This document shows positions 33,480 to 43,622 of a stretch of DNA of 64,000 bases, one piece after another (the first letter of the stretch is position 1; every line of letters starts with the position of its first letter). The notes under the pieces were generated by a model that ran no database searches, was not told where the DNA came from, and saw nothing but the letters and a program-made list of their open reading frames with translations. Where the stretch lies: NCBI GenBank assembly GCA_024336345.1, contig JANFOG010000007.1, positions 558,001 through 622,000 on the forward strand. Reading direction: 5' to 3'. The translations under genes were made by a program, and so were the position numbers. This DNA is from Mariannaea sp. PMI_226 (lineage: Eukaryota > Ascomycota > Sordariomycetes > Hypocreales > Nectriaceae).

Positions 33480-34032
33480 TTATTGCAAACAATCAACCTT
33501 TGGTTCTGAAAGGCTGGGCGGTGGAACCAAGTTGAACTGTGTTATCTGACGAATGATGACGAGAGGATGATATTGTTCACTATACTCGCAGCATACGCGT
33601 TCAGGGCTCGCTGTAGCCTGCCACTCACCATTGACCATACTATCTTTTCCATTCTCCAAAGCTCTGTCCCTTGTTCAGCCTCATCATGCTGCCCAATAGC
33701 GGCGTATCTAGCGTGGCCCTGCATATACCCCGCTTTATCTGGCCATCCGTTGGCAAAGCTCAGACTCGCTTTTGCGTCACATAAATAATCTTCGCCGGTA
33801 TTGAAGAGTAGCGTTTCGCCGTCCAATACGTGGTAGGCCTAAACAAAACAGGATGAGGACTGGAATGGATAAGTTTCGTTGAACATTACGTTCCCTCAGT
33901 TGCAGAAGGAGTTTTCTGCGCTCTCAGCACCATCGTATCTGACCAGCCAGTACCGAACTCTCCTTGGGCAGAACCATTCTCACACCCACCAGAATACCGA
34001 TATTGTGCAAGGTGTCTAGGGATCCGAATCAT
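33480..34032 (-). CDS. hypothetical protein divergent from the pseudokinase-PNP gene
   Basis: Three blocks of coding-like sequence give about 122 residues: 34032-33931 (starting MIRIPRHLAQYRYSGG), 33838-33629 (AYHVLDGETLLFNTGEDY to EKIVWSM) and 33536-33480 (FNLVPPPSLSEPK to the stop). The second intron has a good GTGAGT donor and a CACAG acceptor. The first intron keeps phase only with a weak GTGCTG donor at 33930, so this junction is unsure; a frameshift is the alternative. No domain, signal peptide or membrane segment is recognised. The start codon lies 8 bp from the start codon of the large divergent gene, so the two would have overlapping promoters. Function unknown. Confidence 0.4.
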
Positions 34033-34040
34033 TCTTTATC

Positions 34041-37000
34041 ATGGGTATCCCTGCTGTATCTGAATTTGGAAGGATTTCTCAAGCGACGATTAGCTGCATC
34101 TCCAGTTTCGAGACCTGCCTATCAACCAAGGCTCTTATGAAGCAGGGCTGGGCCGAGAGCCGACTCGCCGATATCAATTTATGGGCTTCAGGGGTTGGCG
34201 CGCTGGCTAGGCCCGATGCATCATTGGATAGAAGGCTTCAATTTCAGCCAAAGGTCGAAGTCGTCCTGACCGGTCTACTTGTCACCCTCGAAGGGTTGGT
34301 TGATCATTGTCGCAATTACGCTTCAAAAGAGTCGCACCAAGAGAGCCTAGAACAGTATGATTTTGAATCAACTGCTGGCAACGAGAAAACTAGCGTTGAC
34401 TCGGACTCGAGGGATGAGGACGCTGACCAAAGCGCTTCCTCATGGTTCGATACGCTCGATACAGGGGCAACAAGTGACTCCATGTCCTCGGACGGGTCAG
34501 ATCCAGAAACAGAGCAGAAAGAAACTAAATTTGAAACAACGCTAAGAAGGTTAAAAGAGGACATTGAAGATGTTCTCGATCAACTGCTCATGCTTGGCTA
34601 CGCCATTCGAAAATCGGGCACCGGCGCAAGGTTGCAACGGGCCGACACTTCCTTCAACCCCGACAACAACGAGGACTTTCGTGCAGAGCTCGAAGCGTTT
34701 TTTACCAACGCATCAAAAAAGGGACAATGGAAGAAAGAGGGTGACAAAGAAACTACTGCCTCGGATAGAATGAAGAAGGCTCAGATACAAGATCAGGTTA
34801 ACAAGGTGACGCCAGAGCAACAACACCTAATCACGGCAAATTTGCGTCGTCGCCATCGGTTTCAATATGCCAAGCAACATCAGCAAAAGTTGGATTACTT
34901 CGACATTCGATCAGTAGTGCCTAAAGTTCGACCAGATGAGGGCATAACTCAAGATCGAGAAACAAATCTCCCAAAGTCTGACAATAAGCCTGCAAATGAA
35001 CAATCGGAGCCTCACGGTTCAGGGAAGAATGAGGATTCAAACTCGCGGGATTATGAACCTAAATCGACGATGCCAAGTGGAACAGATCCTTCTATGGTTG
35101 GCGGGGACATTCTGAAATCTTCGATGTCCTTACAGACAGCTGCTAGTCATGTGTCGGTGTCTGTTGCAAAAATGCGCTACCCTTCGGCTCCGAAGTTATC
35201 CGAACGGATGAGAGGCTTCAAATGTCCCTGTTGCTTTCAAACTCTACCAGAAATGTTCCAAGAGCCATCGAGATGGAGGTATGTAGTGTTGTAGTCGTAT
35301 GTTTTCGTGCAATCCCCTGTGGCTAACGTTTGCAGGAAACACCTCGTGGAAGATCTTTGTCCCTACACGTGCCCATTTTCCGAATGCCCTGAGCCACAAA
35401 TGTTATATATTTCACGGCAAGCATGGCGTAACCACGTCATCGAGGCTCACGGCGCTGGCCAATACTGGGAATGTTTAGCGTGTGTTGGAACTGGCACAAC
35501 ACACTCGTTTCAAAACTGGGAAGAATTTGTTAATCACAATCGTACAAGGCACAAGGACGCAATATCAGAGGAGCAAATCCTCGATCTCCGAGATTCATGT
35601 CGGAAAATGGCTCCTCCGAACATTCCTCAGTGTCCTCTCTGCTCCTGGCCCGAGGATGAAGAAGTCGAACCAGATGCCACAGCCAATCTCGAGCATATTG
35701 GCAATTGTATCCACGAATTCTCGCTCAATGCTCTTCCTTGGATTATGGCTTCTCAATTCATCACTACAAACAAGCTCAATGAGCTTATCAATCAGGTCAG
35801 AACGTGGCTTGATGGAATCCCGGACCTGGACTCGATAGACCGCACTTACCTAGAAAAAGTCGATATCTTGAGCTTTGGTGATCTTGGGCAGCCAATACCA
35901 ATGATCCTGGACATGGCCGACATTCCTGAAGAGGGTTTTGTTGAGAGTTCTGGAAAGCCCTCCAAAGGAGAGCAAGGGTCTACATCATTCGACGCTGATC
36001 TACCCGAAGTTACAGGAACTTCTTCCAACAAGGATTCAGAAACGGCGTCAATTGCTTCAAATGATGTAGATCACTTGGAGCTTAGAAAGAAGATCAACAG
36101 TTTTCTGGTGGCTAATTCGGATGGACGCCCGTTCCTTCCAGCAGATAAGATAGATTCCTTAACCAGGTCAGGTATTCTGGCTAGTGTCTTGAAAGCTATG
36201 CCGATAACTAACGTTGTCCTTCCGGAGGATGAGGAAGATTCCTTAGACTTCTCAGATCCCCTAGACAACCAGGATAATTTGGATTTCGATGACCTCTTAT
36301 CGTTCATTTCAGGCCCTGGCAAAAGAAGTTTCTTAACATTGACCTATTGCCGTCGACCTGAACTCATCCGAGGCCTTTTCGAGTCTAAATTCGAAGACAG
36401 CCGACTGCCGATTCGCATTGACAAAGAAGGTGGTGATCTAGAGAATCCTGGGAAGTATGCCGGGGTCTACACATGGAGTGAACATCTTGAAACGCTTCTC
36501 GGCAACCCCTGGACATGCTTTGATAGTTGGGACGCCGAGGTCCGCGAAAATTTTGCCGAGATCCAGTGGTTATTTTTGGCGCCAGTATTCAGGCAGGCCC
36601 AGTTTTCATACAGCATTGATTGGCGCCGGCCCTTGCCGTATCTTTCAAGTGACGCTATTCACAATCCAGAAAGGCCCATTGGCAGCACGGCAAAGATTCG
36701 AATTCACGATGCACACTTAATATCTTCTGTGAGAATCTCTAGAATATTTATACCCGTCCGCGCTGAGTCTGCGACTAATCTCATATAGAGCGGATGGCAT
36801 GAGAGAACAATGTGTCTTACATGCCTGCCAATATACTGGGAGAATAATCTCTACCTGTCAAATGGCATTCAACTAAACCACAAGCATCTTGAAAGAACCG
36901 TAGCCATCTATAGGAGAGAAGGTTTAATCTGCGTTATATCCCCATGGGCGAGTGGCAGAAATCTACGCCAACTTTGGGAGAGAGGGATTGATTATCGAAC

Positions 37001-38711
37001 ACAGCTAGCCCCAAGTTTTGATTTTATTTTTTGGGCGCTGGAGCAGATGACTGGATTGGCAGACGCACTTCGAACCATACACGAACAAAACATCCGGCAT
37101 GGAAATTTGAAACCTGAAAACATTCTCTGGTTTGAACAACAAGGTACGCCAGCCGTGTTGCAGATTGCCCACATAGGCTGCGCCATACCTCCGGGTCAAC
37201 AATCTATTCAACACACGTCGAGTGCATGGGTTGGTAGTCGGCGATACCAACCTCCAGATACAGTCTATACTATAGACCCCACAGATCCTCGATCCACACG
37301 TGACGATATTTGGTCAATAGGATGCATTTACCTGGAGCTTTTGATTTGGCTTCTCGACGGTAAAAGCGGTTTGGATCAGTTCCACAGACTTGGTAGCGAC
37401 AGAGCTTTCTGGGAAATACGTGACAGCGAGTGTGTTGTCAGCCTCCATGCACAGGCATGGATGGAAGAGGCGACAGTTCGGCTTAAGTTGGACGTTACAC
37501 GAGGCTCCGGTGCTTTAGCGGACTTGTTATTATTAATTCGCACCGATTTACTTGTCATCTCTCCACGAAGACGAGCATATAGCTCCGATCTTTATCAAGA
37601 CCTTTTACGGATATGCAACAACATGGAAGACACTTATCAATCTTTTTACGGTTCTAAAATGGGAGGCAAGGAGGAGGATCTGATGTTTACCGAAGCTAAG
37701 TTGCTTCCCCTCAAACCTGTTTCGAAGCCGACCAGTCGTCACGAATTTGGCATTGCCATCATTTGCACGCTGCCATTAGAATATGATGCAGTCTTATTTA
37801 TATTCGACGAAATCTGGGATGAAGGCGGTGACCCGTACGGTAGCGAGGTTGAGGATGATAACAGCTACAAAACTGGTCGTATTGGAAACCACAACGTCGT
37901 CTTGACTATCATGCGGAGCTCAGATATTGGTAGTGGTCGGATGTCTAACATGAAAAGGAGCTATTCCTCCTTGAAGCTGGCTTTTCATGTCGGGATATGT
38001 GGAACGACAGGACGCAACACTCAAGGCGACGAAATCCTACTTGGTGATGTAATTATGGACCATCGCATTACGCAATTTGTCACCTACGGGGAAAGTTACC
38101 TCATAAAGTGGGTTGCCCAGTTAGATGCAATTCGCGGCGGCGATCAGCTACAACAACGTACTGCCCATCATCTCCGAAAGTTCCAGGAGGTTTCTGAACG
38201 GAGAAGAACAAGTTATCGCTATCCTGGAGCCGGACAAGACAAGCTGTATGAGCCGACCTACCTCCATAAGCACAATGCATCACCGACCTGCATCTGTCGT
38301 GATTCCAACAACAGGTCAGATCTTGTCTGTCCAGACGCTCTTGATGCTACATGTGAACAGCTTGGGTGCTCCGACAAACATCTCGTGAGCAGAAAGCGGG
38401 TGGGTGGTCAAAACATTGGGGTTCATAGGGGGACAATCGTATGGAGAGATCTCATCATGATAGAATCGGGAGGAAATCGGGACAGGATTTCACGGGAATC
38501 GGGTGCTATTGCATTTGACCTGAAGGCGACTGAGTTCAGGAATCAAATACCAGCTTTTGTCATTAGAGGAGCTTACGATTATGCTGACGGTCACAATCAG
38601 AAAAACATGGAGTGGCGAGAATATGCGGCAGCGACAGCGGCATCGGCGACCAAGGCAATACTTGAACAGCTGCAGCCTTTTGAACCTTTGGTAGCACACT
38701 TCCCTAATTAG
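34041..38711 (+). CDS. zinc-finger / pseudokinase / nucleoside-phosphorylase fusion protein
   Basis: Giant protein of about 1517 residues from three exons: 34041-35278, 35336-36728 and 36789-38711. All phases agree. Residues 1-150 resemble the helical start of fungal acuF-like C2H2 proteins. Residues about 395-560 hold several Cys/His zinc-finger pairs (FKCPCC, CPYTCPFSECP, HVIEAHG, WECLAC, NHNRTRH, CPLCSWP). About 855-1150 is a protein-kinase fold that looks catalytically dead: no VAIK lysine, HGNLKPEN at 981-988 where HRD has Asp, and IAHIGCA at 1003-1009 in place of DFG. The DDIWSIGC motif remains. About 1195-1510 is a PNP_UDP-type nucleoside phosphorylase (FGIAIICTLPLEYDAV, HVGICGTTG, RGAYDYADGH), although its usual FEMEAAG site reads FDLKATE. 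PNP and kinase domains are known NLR-associated modules; this protein has no visible NACHT or NB-ARC. Confidence 0.85.
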
Positions 38712-39138
38712 TGAAGTGTAATATTTCGCAGATAAATACGTAGGCAATTTCTGTTTCGCCGTCGATGTCATGACGTTGTGAAGTAGAATGAGATAAAGCT
38801 CAGCCCAGCATTTTATACCCATTGGGGAGGGGGAAGCTGGGCCGGTACTGATCCTAAAAAGGCCTGACTATCCAGCATATAGGCAGTAAGATATCAATGA
38901 GCACCCCTCATCGAAATTTCATGCTTCCGGAAAGACGCGTGTATTAGGGTAGCTCATATAGACACAGCGACTCTAATGGTACAGGAGGTCGCGTCGTCCG
39001 TGAGCCGGATGTACGGTGTTTGACGGCGTTTATAGGGGAGTTAACGGTACGAGGTAGTCATACCTTCAACAACTGATTATTCAGACGTGGAATTACGGAT
39101 ATATGTCCGTTCCCGGGAAAGCAGTTATGGGATAGTCT

Positions 39139-39166
39139 CCGTGGCGAAACCTGAGCAACGCCACGG
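39139..39166. repeat. inverted repeat, 8-bp arms, 12-nt loop
   Basis: CCGTGGCG at 39139-39146 and its exact reverse complement CGCCACGG at 39159-39166. It could form a stem or serve as a dimeric protein site. It lies about 335 bp upstream of the NmrA-like start codon. Confidence 0.8.
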
Positions 39167-39171
39167 CATCG

Positions 39172-39192
39172 TTCGTCCGCCGATCGGACGAA
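39172..39192. promoter_or_regulatory. palindrome resembling a zinc-cluster factor site
   Basis: TTCGTCCG (39172-39179), a 5-base spacer, and CGGACGAA (39185-39192) form a perfect inverted repeat. The CCG...CGG core is the everted arrangement bound by some Zn2Cys6 dimers. It lies about 310 bp upstream of the NmrA-like gene. Binding is inference. Confidence 0.5.
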
Positions 39193-39501
39193 GCTATGGC
39201 CCATCAAAGCAAGGAGATATGCGGTCAACACAAAAAACGGCTTCCGAGAGGCTCCATAGTGTTGTAGTTTTCAAGAGAAGCGGCCAGAACTAATTAATTA
39301 TTAGTCAACATGGCCTCATGAAAAAATAACATAAAAGAAACGTGGTACCTGGGGCAGAAACGCTTTTAACCACGGTGCCCAATTTGTGTTTTTCAACAGT
39401 TTCGTCCAAAATCATAATCTCTTGAAGTCCAAAACGTCTCACAAAACAAAGATCGACCGAAATTCCCATTGAATCAACAACCTTTGGGTGATTCCCCTGT
39501 T

Positions 39502-40419
39502 ATGGTCATGCCTCAGGTCAAAGTTGCCGTTGCTGGAGCCAGCGGTGCGGCTGGAATCCCCATCATCAAAGAACTGCTTGCTGCCGACCATCTTGTCACG
39601 GCATTGACCCGAATTGGAAGCAACAGCTCCTCCAAGCTACCTCAGCATTCGAACTTGAGCATGGCTCAAGTCGACTATGATTCCACTACATCACTTACAA
39701 ATGCTCTCCAAGGCCACGCTGTGGTTATAGCATGCTTTGGGGTCGCGACTCCGGTCGGCAGTCAAGATACGCTGATTGATGCCTCAATTGCTGCGGGGGT
39801 CACTCGATTCCTCCCATCGGAATTCGGGACTGATACAGAAAATCCAAAGTGTGCAAAGCTTCCTGTGTTTGCGAATAAGATCCAAGCACTTGATTATCTG
39901 AAGAGAAAGGTCGCCGTAAATCCAAGCTTCAGCTATACTGCCCTCTGCCCTGGAGCCTTCCTCGACTGGGGTTTGGAAGTGGGCTTCCTTGTTAATCCAA
40001 GAACACACAGCGCGACCGTATACGATGGTGGTGATCGCCTATTTAGTACGACAACATTGAAAACTATCAGCAAAGCTGTTGTGAGCACCATTGCTCATCT
40101 TGAGGAGACGAAAAACAGACACGTTTATATTCATGACGCTGTGGTTTCCCAGAACAAGCTCATCGCCATGGTGAAAAAGCTTGATGGCAAGGATTGGGAC
40201 GTGTGCCATACTACCACCTCTTTTGCAGAGGCTGACGCTCTTGCAGAGCTTGAGAAGGAAAATCCAGACGTTACCAAAGGTCTATTTCCACTCCTCCAAG
40301 TATCCGTCTTTGGCGATGGGTATGGAGGAGATTTTTCAACTCATCTAGACAACAGAGTACTCAATATCAAGGGCATGGACGATGGCGAACTTGAAAGTTT
40401 GATCGTCAGGTATTTGTGA
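39502..40419 (+). CDS. NmrA-like / isoflavone-reductase-like NAD(P)-binding protein
   Basis: Single exon, 305 residues from the first ATG at 39502 (the open frame continues 11 codons upstream without an ATG). It starts PQVKVAVAGASGAAGIPII, with the GxxGxxG dinucleotide-binding loop, then LTRIGSN and a Rossmann core. FLPSEFGTD (about 115) and the Lys in PVFANKIQALDYL match the NmrA / PCBER group of atypical short-chain dehydrogenases. Members are either reductases of small phenolics or NADP sensors acting on regulators; sequence alone does not decide. The Ser/Tyr catalytic pair of classical SDRs is not apparent. Codons and length are normal. It is preceded by two inverted repeats and not obviously linked to its neighbours. 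Confidence 0.85.
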   Translation: MVMPQVKVAVAGASGAAGIPIIKELLAADHLVTALTRIGSNSSSKLPQHSNLSMAQVDYDSTTSLTNALQGHAVVIACFGVATPVGSQDTLIDASIAAGVTRFLPSEFGTDTENPKCAKLPVFANKIQALDYLKRKVAVNPSFSYTALCPGAFLDWGLEVGFLVNPRTHSATVYDGGDRLFSTTTLKTISKAVVSTIAHLEETKNRHVYIHDAVVSQNKLIAMVKKLDGKDWDVCHTTTSFAEADALAELEKENPDVTKGLFPLLQVSVFGDGYGGDFSTHLDNRVLNIKGMDDGELESLIVRYL

Positions 40420-41436
40420 CGGATGATATAGGAAGGTCTTTTGATCCCATAATATCCTCCTTTGCAGATTAAGATTATTTAAAATTTTGAAACTCTTCTC
40501 CTTATTTAGAACAAAATTCCCGAAGGGAATTCAAGAGAAAATGCACATCTGGTTCCCCCAAGCTAGCCTGTGCTAACAGAGCCTATAACTGATGCCCCGA
40601 GGAAGTGAAATTCTATAAGGGAGTCGTTCGAATGGTAATCTAGGACGAACCTTATGGGGGTGATCTGTAAACAATCAAGCCGGAACAATACTCTCTGCTA
40701 ACATAAACCTGTTGCGACCTGGTTTATTTCTTAGCAACTGAACAGGCCTTTATGCCTATTATTAGGCATATTTGGGGTCCCATGATTGTTTCAGCGAGCA
40801 GAGGATCGACGCAGCTCCTGTAGCCTCGAAGGATCGCAAGCTAGCGAGCCATTGAGACTCTGGTCGCCCTTTTGTTTTTGCCCCTTCTTGTGCGCTTCGC
40901 TCATTTCCTGCTCTCTCTACTGTCAAACAGCAAGAGTTTGGGATCACGGAAAGGGAGATGCCGGTTGCCACGATGCTCACTGGAGCAGCTACCAAACTGG
41001 ATGAAGCAGCGTCGAACTCAACCTATCGTGGATTAAGCAAGTTATTATTTTTTGATTGTATCACAACTCCCATCCTCAGCATGTTGTGTTGGAGAAATAG
41101 GTGACCCCACAATCTGGGCGTTCTGGACCATTGATGTTCTGAAACGCTCACGGGCTGGGTTGTGAAGTTGCTTCCTAATACGCGACGGCCTTTCTTATTG
41201 GCCGCATGGATACGATATACCAAAAGATCAACTAAATAGCATCCGTGACAGAGAGTGGTCCATCTGCATTAACTGCTGGGTCCCCTTCGGCTGCGAAATA
41301 GGCACATATATCGTATACTTCGCCACGGAGGCAGGACCTTGGGTTGACCTATAACAGTACATGCTATCAGAGACTAGCTACAAGCAATATCCCTCTCCAC
41401 CATTCTTCTAGGCTGCTTAGCGTATTCTCGCGTCCG
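40420..41436. other. intergenic region
   Basis: About 1 kb between two plus-strand genes. It holds the NmrA-like 3' flank and the promoter of the cell-surface protein. Frames at 40762-41223 have no domains. Nothing else is seen. Confidence 0.45.
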
Positions 41437-42950
41437 ATGTATTCAAAATTTCTTCGACTTCGGCTCGCTTCTTATGCCCTTATCGTTGCTGTTCAACTAG
41501 CGGTTATCACTGCTCAAGATGACGCCTTGGCGAAATTTGGGGACACCATTCAGGTCCTCGGCAAGGTAAAAGCGATAAATTCTCTGCCTCAGAATCTCGT
41601 GCCTACACTAACAGGAAAGTTAGATGGCAAGAACTGACCAAGACTTTGTCGATGGCCTGGCTCTGGATCTTTTCTCGCCCACCAACCGTACGTTGGTTGT
41701 GACGACCAATATGTCGCCACTTCCGGGTATTTTCGTCGCTGGTAGCTCTGGTGAAGGCTTCATCAACCTTTCTAACTACAGCTGGGTTATCAAACTCAAC
41801 GAGACAGCTAATGACTTGATTGCAAAGATTGAGCTGCCATACGACCCATCTTCTCTAAAAGAGCTGGGTATAGACATGGCAAATACCTATGTCGGGACGT
41901 TAGCAATGGACAAGAAGTCATGGGTTGTATCCGAATACAGAGAAACGTACATGTGTAATGCACACCCAGAGTTGCAATGCATCGGTCCTCCATTACAGGC
42001 AGCACATGCTAATGAGTATTGATAGGACGGAGAATAAAACTCGCATTATTAAGATGACGTCCCTCGATGGGGAGTATATGCTTTTAGGTCGCAAGTCTGA
42101 AGATATCGCAAATATCTTTGTGCAGTATGGCCAAGGGGCAACCCGTACAGTTAATATTACTGGCGGCAACGCAACGCAAGAAGCTGAATTCATCGACGGG
42201 CTACGTTTAAGTATCCGATCAGCACAGGCATTCACATTGAACATGGATATCCCATTTGGCGTAAACGAAGTAGATATGCCGAATGACACTATAGCTCTAA
42301 GTACAAAATCTCAAATCCACCCACTCGTTTCTGGAAAGCTTTCCAACGCCATCCCTAACTTCTTGAATCCCTAGATTCGTTTGCATGGGTCATCAATACA
42401 CAAATGCCGGGAATGACCTAGCTGTGGATATACGAGTCCCGAGTAAGTCATCGTAGGCACAGCCACTATTCTGACTACAACCTTCGTGAACTTAAACTGA
42501 CTTTTTGACTTAGTCAATAGAGACATATTAGCAACCAAGATTCCTGGGAAGTCGTATGAGCATCTCCTGCTCGCACGGCGGGGATTAAAAGTTGGCCAGA
42601 ATGAGACTTTTGAAGTAATGAAGAATCAAAAATTTCTCAAGTCAGAGAGCCAAATCAAGGTTGCTGGCCTCTCTAGCATAGACGGACAGTACATTATTTT
42701 GGCCATGGGTGAGAACTGCTGCGGGCGAGGTGGTGTCGATCAAGTCTCAGGGTCTGCCTTACAAGACTCTATCACAACCCAACATACTAGGGGACAGGTC
42801 CAGGCCACAGTGGCAAGTGCAAATGTTACCCCGGCAGTAACATCGGCCGGAAACCAAAGTACAGAGACTGTTAAGAGCTCTGTAGGAAAGTCAGCAGTTC
42901 CGACTGTGAAAGTCGTTGGGTTTGCATGCCTGGTGCTCTTAGCGGGGTAG
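41437..42950 (+). CDS. GPI-anchored repeat cell-surface protein, apparent frameshift
   Basis: Secreted, probably GPI-anchored wall or surface protein. Exons inferred: 41437-41565, 41624-41946, 42026-42300, 42375-42442 and 42514-42950. The first has a signal peptide (SYALIVAVQLAVITA then QDD). The body repeats a module: INLSNYSWVIKL with NDLIAKIELPYDP in copy one, IALNSFAWVINT with NDLAVDIRVP in copy two, and SLDGEYMLLG versus SIDGQYIILA at the module ends. Several N-glycosylation sites (NRT, NYS, NET, NIT, NAT) are present. The C-terminus ends with a Ser/Thr-rich stretch and a hydrophobic tail (VKVVGFACLVLLAG) typical of GPI signals. In exon 4 the frame must shift by one base near 42408-42415 to link the two halves of copy two, so the gene is either mutated or carries a sequencing error. 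Confidence 0.6.
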
Positions 42951-43622
42951 GGGTCATTGCTTTGTTTATCTCATGTAACAAGAAAGTGACATCCTAGCAC
43001 AGGCTTGTTATTTACTAGATTACCATCCTTATGATACGGGTTAAAATCTGATTATTTTGATTTATTAACTATCATTACTGAATCTAAGACTTCTATATAC
43101 TTCTTTTTATAGAAGCGATTTTGTTATTTTTGGTTTATATCGGTACATTTTGAACTGCAGCAGTACTGCTAGTTGTACGCAACTTATATAGTCATGTGTC
43201 ACAACTTTCTTCCTCCCTTTTGTATTATAAAAGACGAATAAATTCGCGGTTCGGCCAGAACAGAGAAGATGCTTTTCTTCTATCTATCCGAGCTGTATAT
43301 AACTAATATTGTGATGAGAAGGTGGGAAAAATGAAGCCCATTTTCGAGTGAGGTGTCTTAGCTCCTGGGTTCCGCCATTGGTCACTCAAACCCTTGAAGC
43401 TTGCTGGCAGAACTGATTATTCACGAAGGCCAGCAAGGTTAACAGGTATCTAACAACGGGAGACTTTTCTTCGCGTAACCCTAAAACCTGTAGCCTCCAA
43501 GATACCAGTCGAATCTATTCAAAGCGCAAGTCCCTTTCGCGCAGTTACTCTCTCGTAAGCCCTGAGAAGTCATTGTTTCCACATCGTGAACCCACGATTC
43601 CGTTTGGAATGAATGACCTGAA
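42951..43622. other. convergent intergenic region
   Basis: About 670 bp between the surface-protein and MFS gene 3' ends. AT-rich at 43020-43140. No gene or element is recognised. Confidence 0.5.

Larger units (their letters stand above)
38712..39501. other. intergenic region with adjacent inverted repeats
   Basis: About 790 bp between the fusion gene and the NmrA-like gene. It holds two neighbouring perfect inverted repeats at 39139-39192, listed separately, and otherwise no coding signal. Confidence 0.5.
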
